Below are positions 63,133 through 64,000 of a stretch of DNA of 64,000 bases, piece after piece. Each line of letters starts with the position of its first letter. Position 1 is the stretch's first letter. Under the pieces are notes generated by a model. It searched no databases and was not told the origin of the DNA. It saw only the letters and a list, made by a program, of their open reading frames with translations. Position numbers and translations under genes: made by a program. The stretch comes from Sclerurus mexicanus. Lineage: Eukaryota; Chordata; Aves; Passeriformes; Furnariidae. The DNA lies in contig VWZF01006051.1 of NCBI GenBank assembly GCA_013396755.1, positions 1 to 64,000 of the forward strand, written 5' to 3'.

Positions 63133-64000
63133 ACAGTATATTTTTAAAATTCTTAAAAATAATGTCAATTATTATTTTCATACATCAAAATCCAAGAGCC
63201 AACTCACCAGGCAACTGAGATAATTCCACCAAAGCAAATTATTTGGCTTCTTAAAAAAAATAAAAAAAAAAAAATCACAAGAAGCAAAAATCTCTTTTGA
63301 AAGTTTTCAAAATGAAAAGACCAGAGATAGGAAATGGAAACTTAAATAATAACTTCCACCAAGCTAGGAGTGTAACTTTTTTTTTTTCAGATATCTATTC
63401 TATGGTAATAAATTATAGTTTAGTGCATAATTTATTCATGACTAAGTTTGCCCATATGTGACTGTGCACAGAATGATTTGAGCAGGTGCAGTTCAGAGGA
63501 GTACGATTTCTAGTCTCAGAATCAGTAGGTGTGCTGACAGAAAGTCAGAAAAGTGCAAAACTGTCATCAGTTATATTATCTGTGGTTTCAGAACCAGCAT
63601 GGTTACTGCCAGCTTCAGAGTTATCCTGTCTACTCTACTGTATGCTGTGGACATGTCCTTAGAAGTCTAGGTATGTCAGTTTAAGATTTTAAACATAAGT
63701 CTCACAGTAGCTGCTGCTTTTCTGGAAGATCCTGAGGCACAAATTCAAAGCCCACATGAAAATCTCAGCTTGCATATTAATAATTTTGCTCGTAATTCCT
63801 CAAGCCATGGAAAAAAACCTTCAAAATTTCACTGAAAATATATCCTAAAGGATAAGAAAGCTAAGAGAAATGCAAATTCCCAGATCTCTCTTTTTTTTTT
63901 TTTTCTTTCCTCTATGCACTGTAAGGTTTCATGACTGTAAACTCTTGAGATGTTTTTTGGGTTTTGGGCACTGAAAAAAATCATAAAACAAAAGAGAGAA
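63133..64000. other. Unique AT-rich non-coding DNA
   Basis: No gene or repeat family is recognised up to the window end. Short homopolymer runs occur at 63252-63275, 63379-63389 and 63891-63904. Confidence 0.55.

Overview
The window reads as nuclear DNA of a bird, most likely a passerine or another neoavian. The evidence is nine fragments of CR1, the dominant avian LINE, several of them with the CR1 3' terminal octamers (ATTCTATG type). There are also solo long terminal repeats (LTRs) of kinds I recognise as common in avian genomes. Base composition is AT-rich throughout except at the retroelements, and simple repeats are plentiful. I found no convincing protein-coding gene, tRNA, rRNA or other RNA gene, and nothing bacterial, viral (beyond LTR remnants) or operon-like. 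The window is best described as intergenic or deep intronic DNA.
Layout. From 1 to 9.9 kb, mostly unique DNA carries a CTTT/CTTC tract (331-429), an antisense CR1 with an internal deletion (3615-4785), a GAA array and a long GAAA array (4906-5571), a sense CR1 fragment (8360-8729) and an older sense CR1 (9541-9948). From 10 to 31 kb, AT-rich unique DNA is broken by A/C-rich tracts (11.7, 17.7, 24.9, 26.3 kb), an LTR-like block (21772-22510) and an old antisense CR1 tail (24345-24495). From 31.6 to 40.7 kb there is one antisense CR1 (31605-32500) and then 8 kb of unique sequence. From 40.7 to 44 kb a 1,450-base block occurs twice without any difference I could see, bounded by N characters; this is very probably an assembly artefact. 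From 45 to 64 kb retroelements are denser: antisense CR1s (45319, 49811, 62242), a solo LTR with a 5-base target duplication (50507-51326), an antisense LTR with TATAAA and AATAAA (53123-53667), another LTR-type block (55711-56526), and a sense CR1 fragment ending in an A-tract (58091-58435).
No genes act together here. The retroelements are decayed: every CR1 is 5'-truncated, none keeps a complete reverse transcriptase, and no LTR has an internal retroviral coding region beside it. The most useful observations are the likely false duplication, the dated and interrupted retroelement insertions, and four weak exon-like segments with good splice-site consensus that need transcript or alignment evidence.
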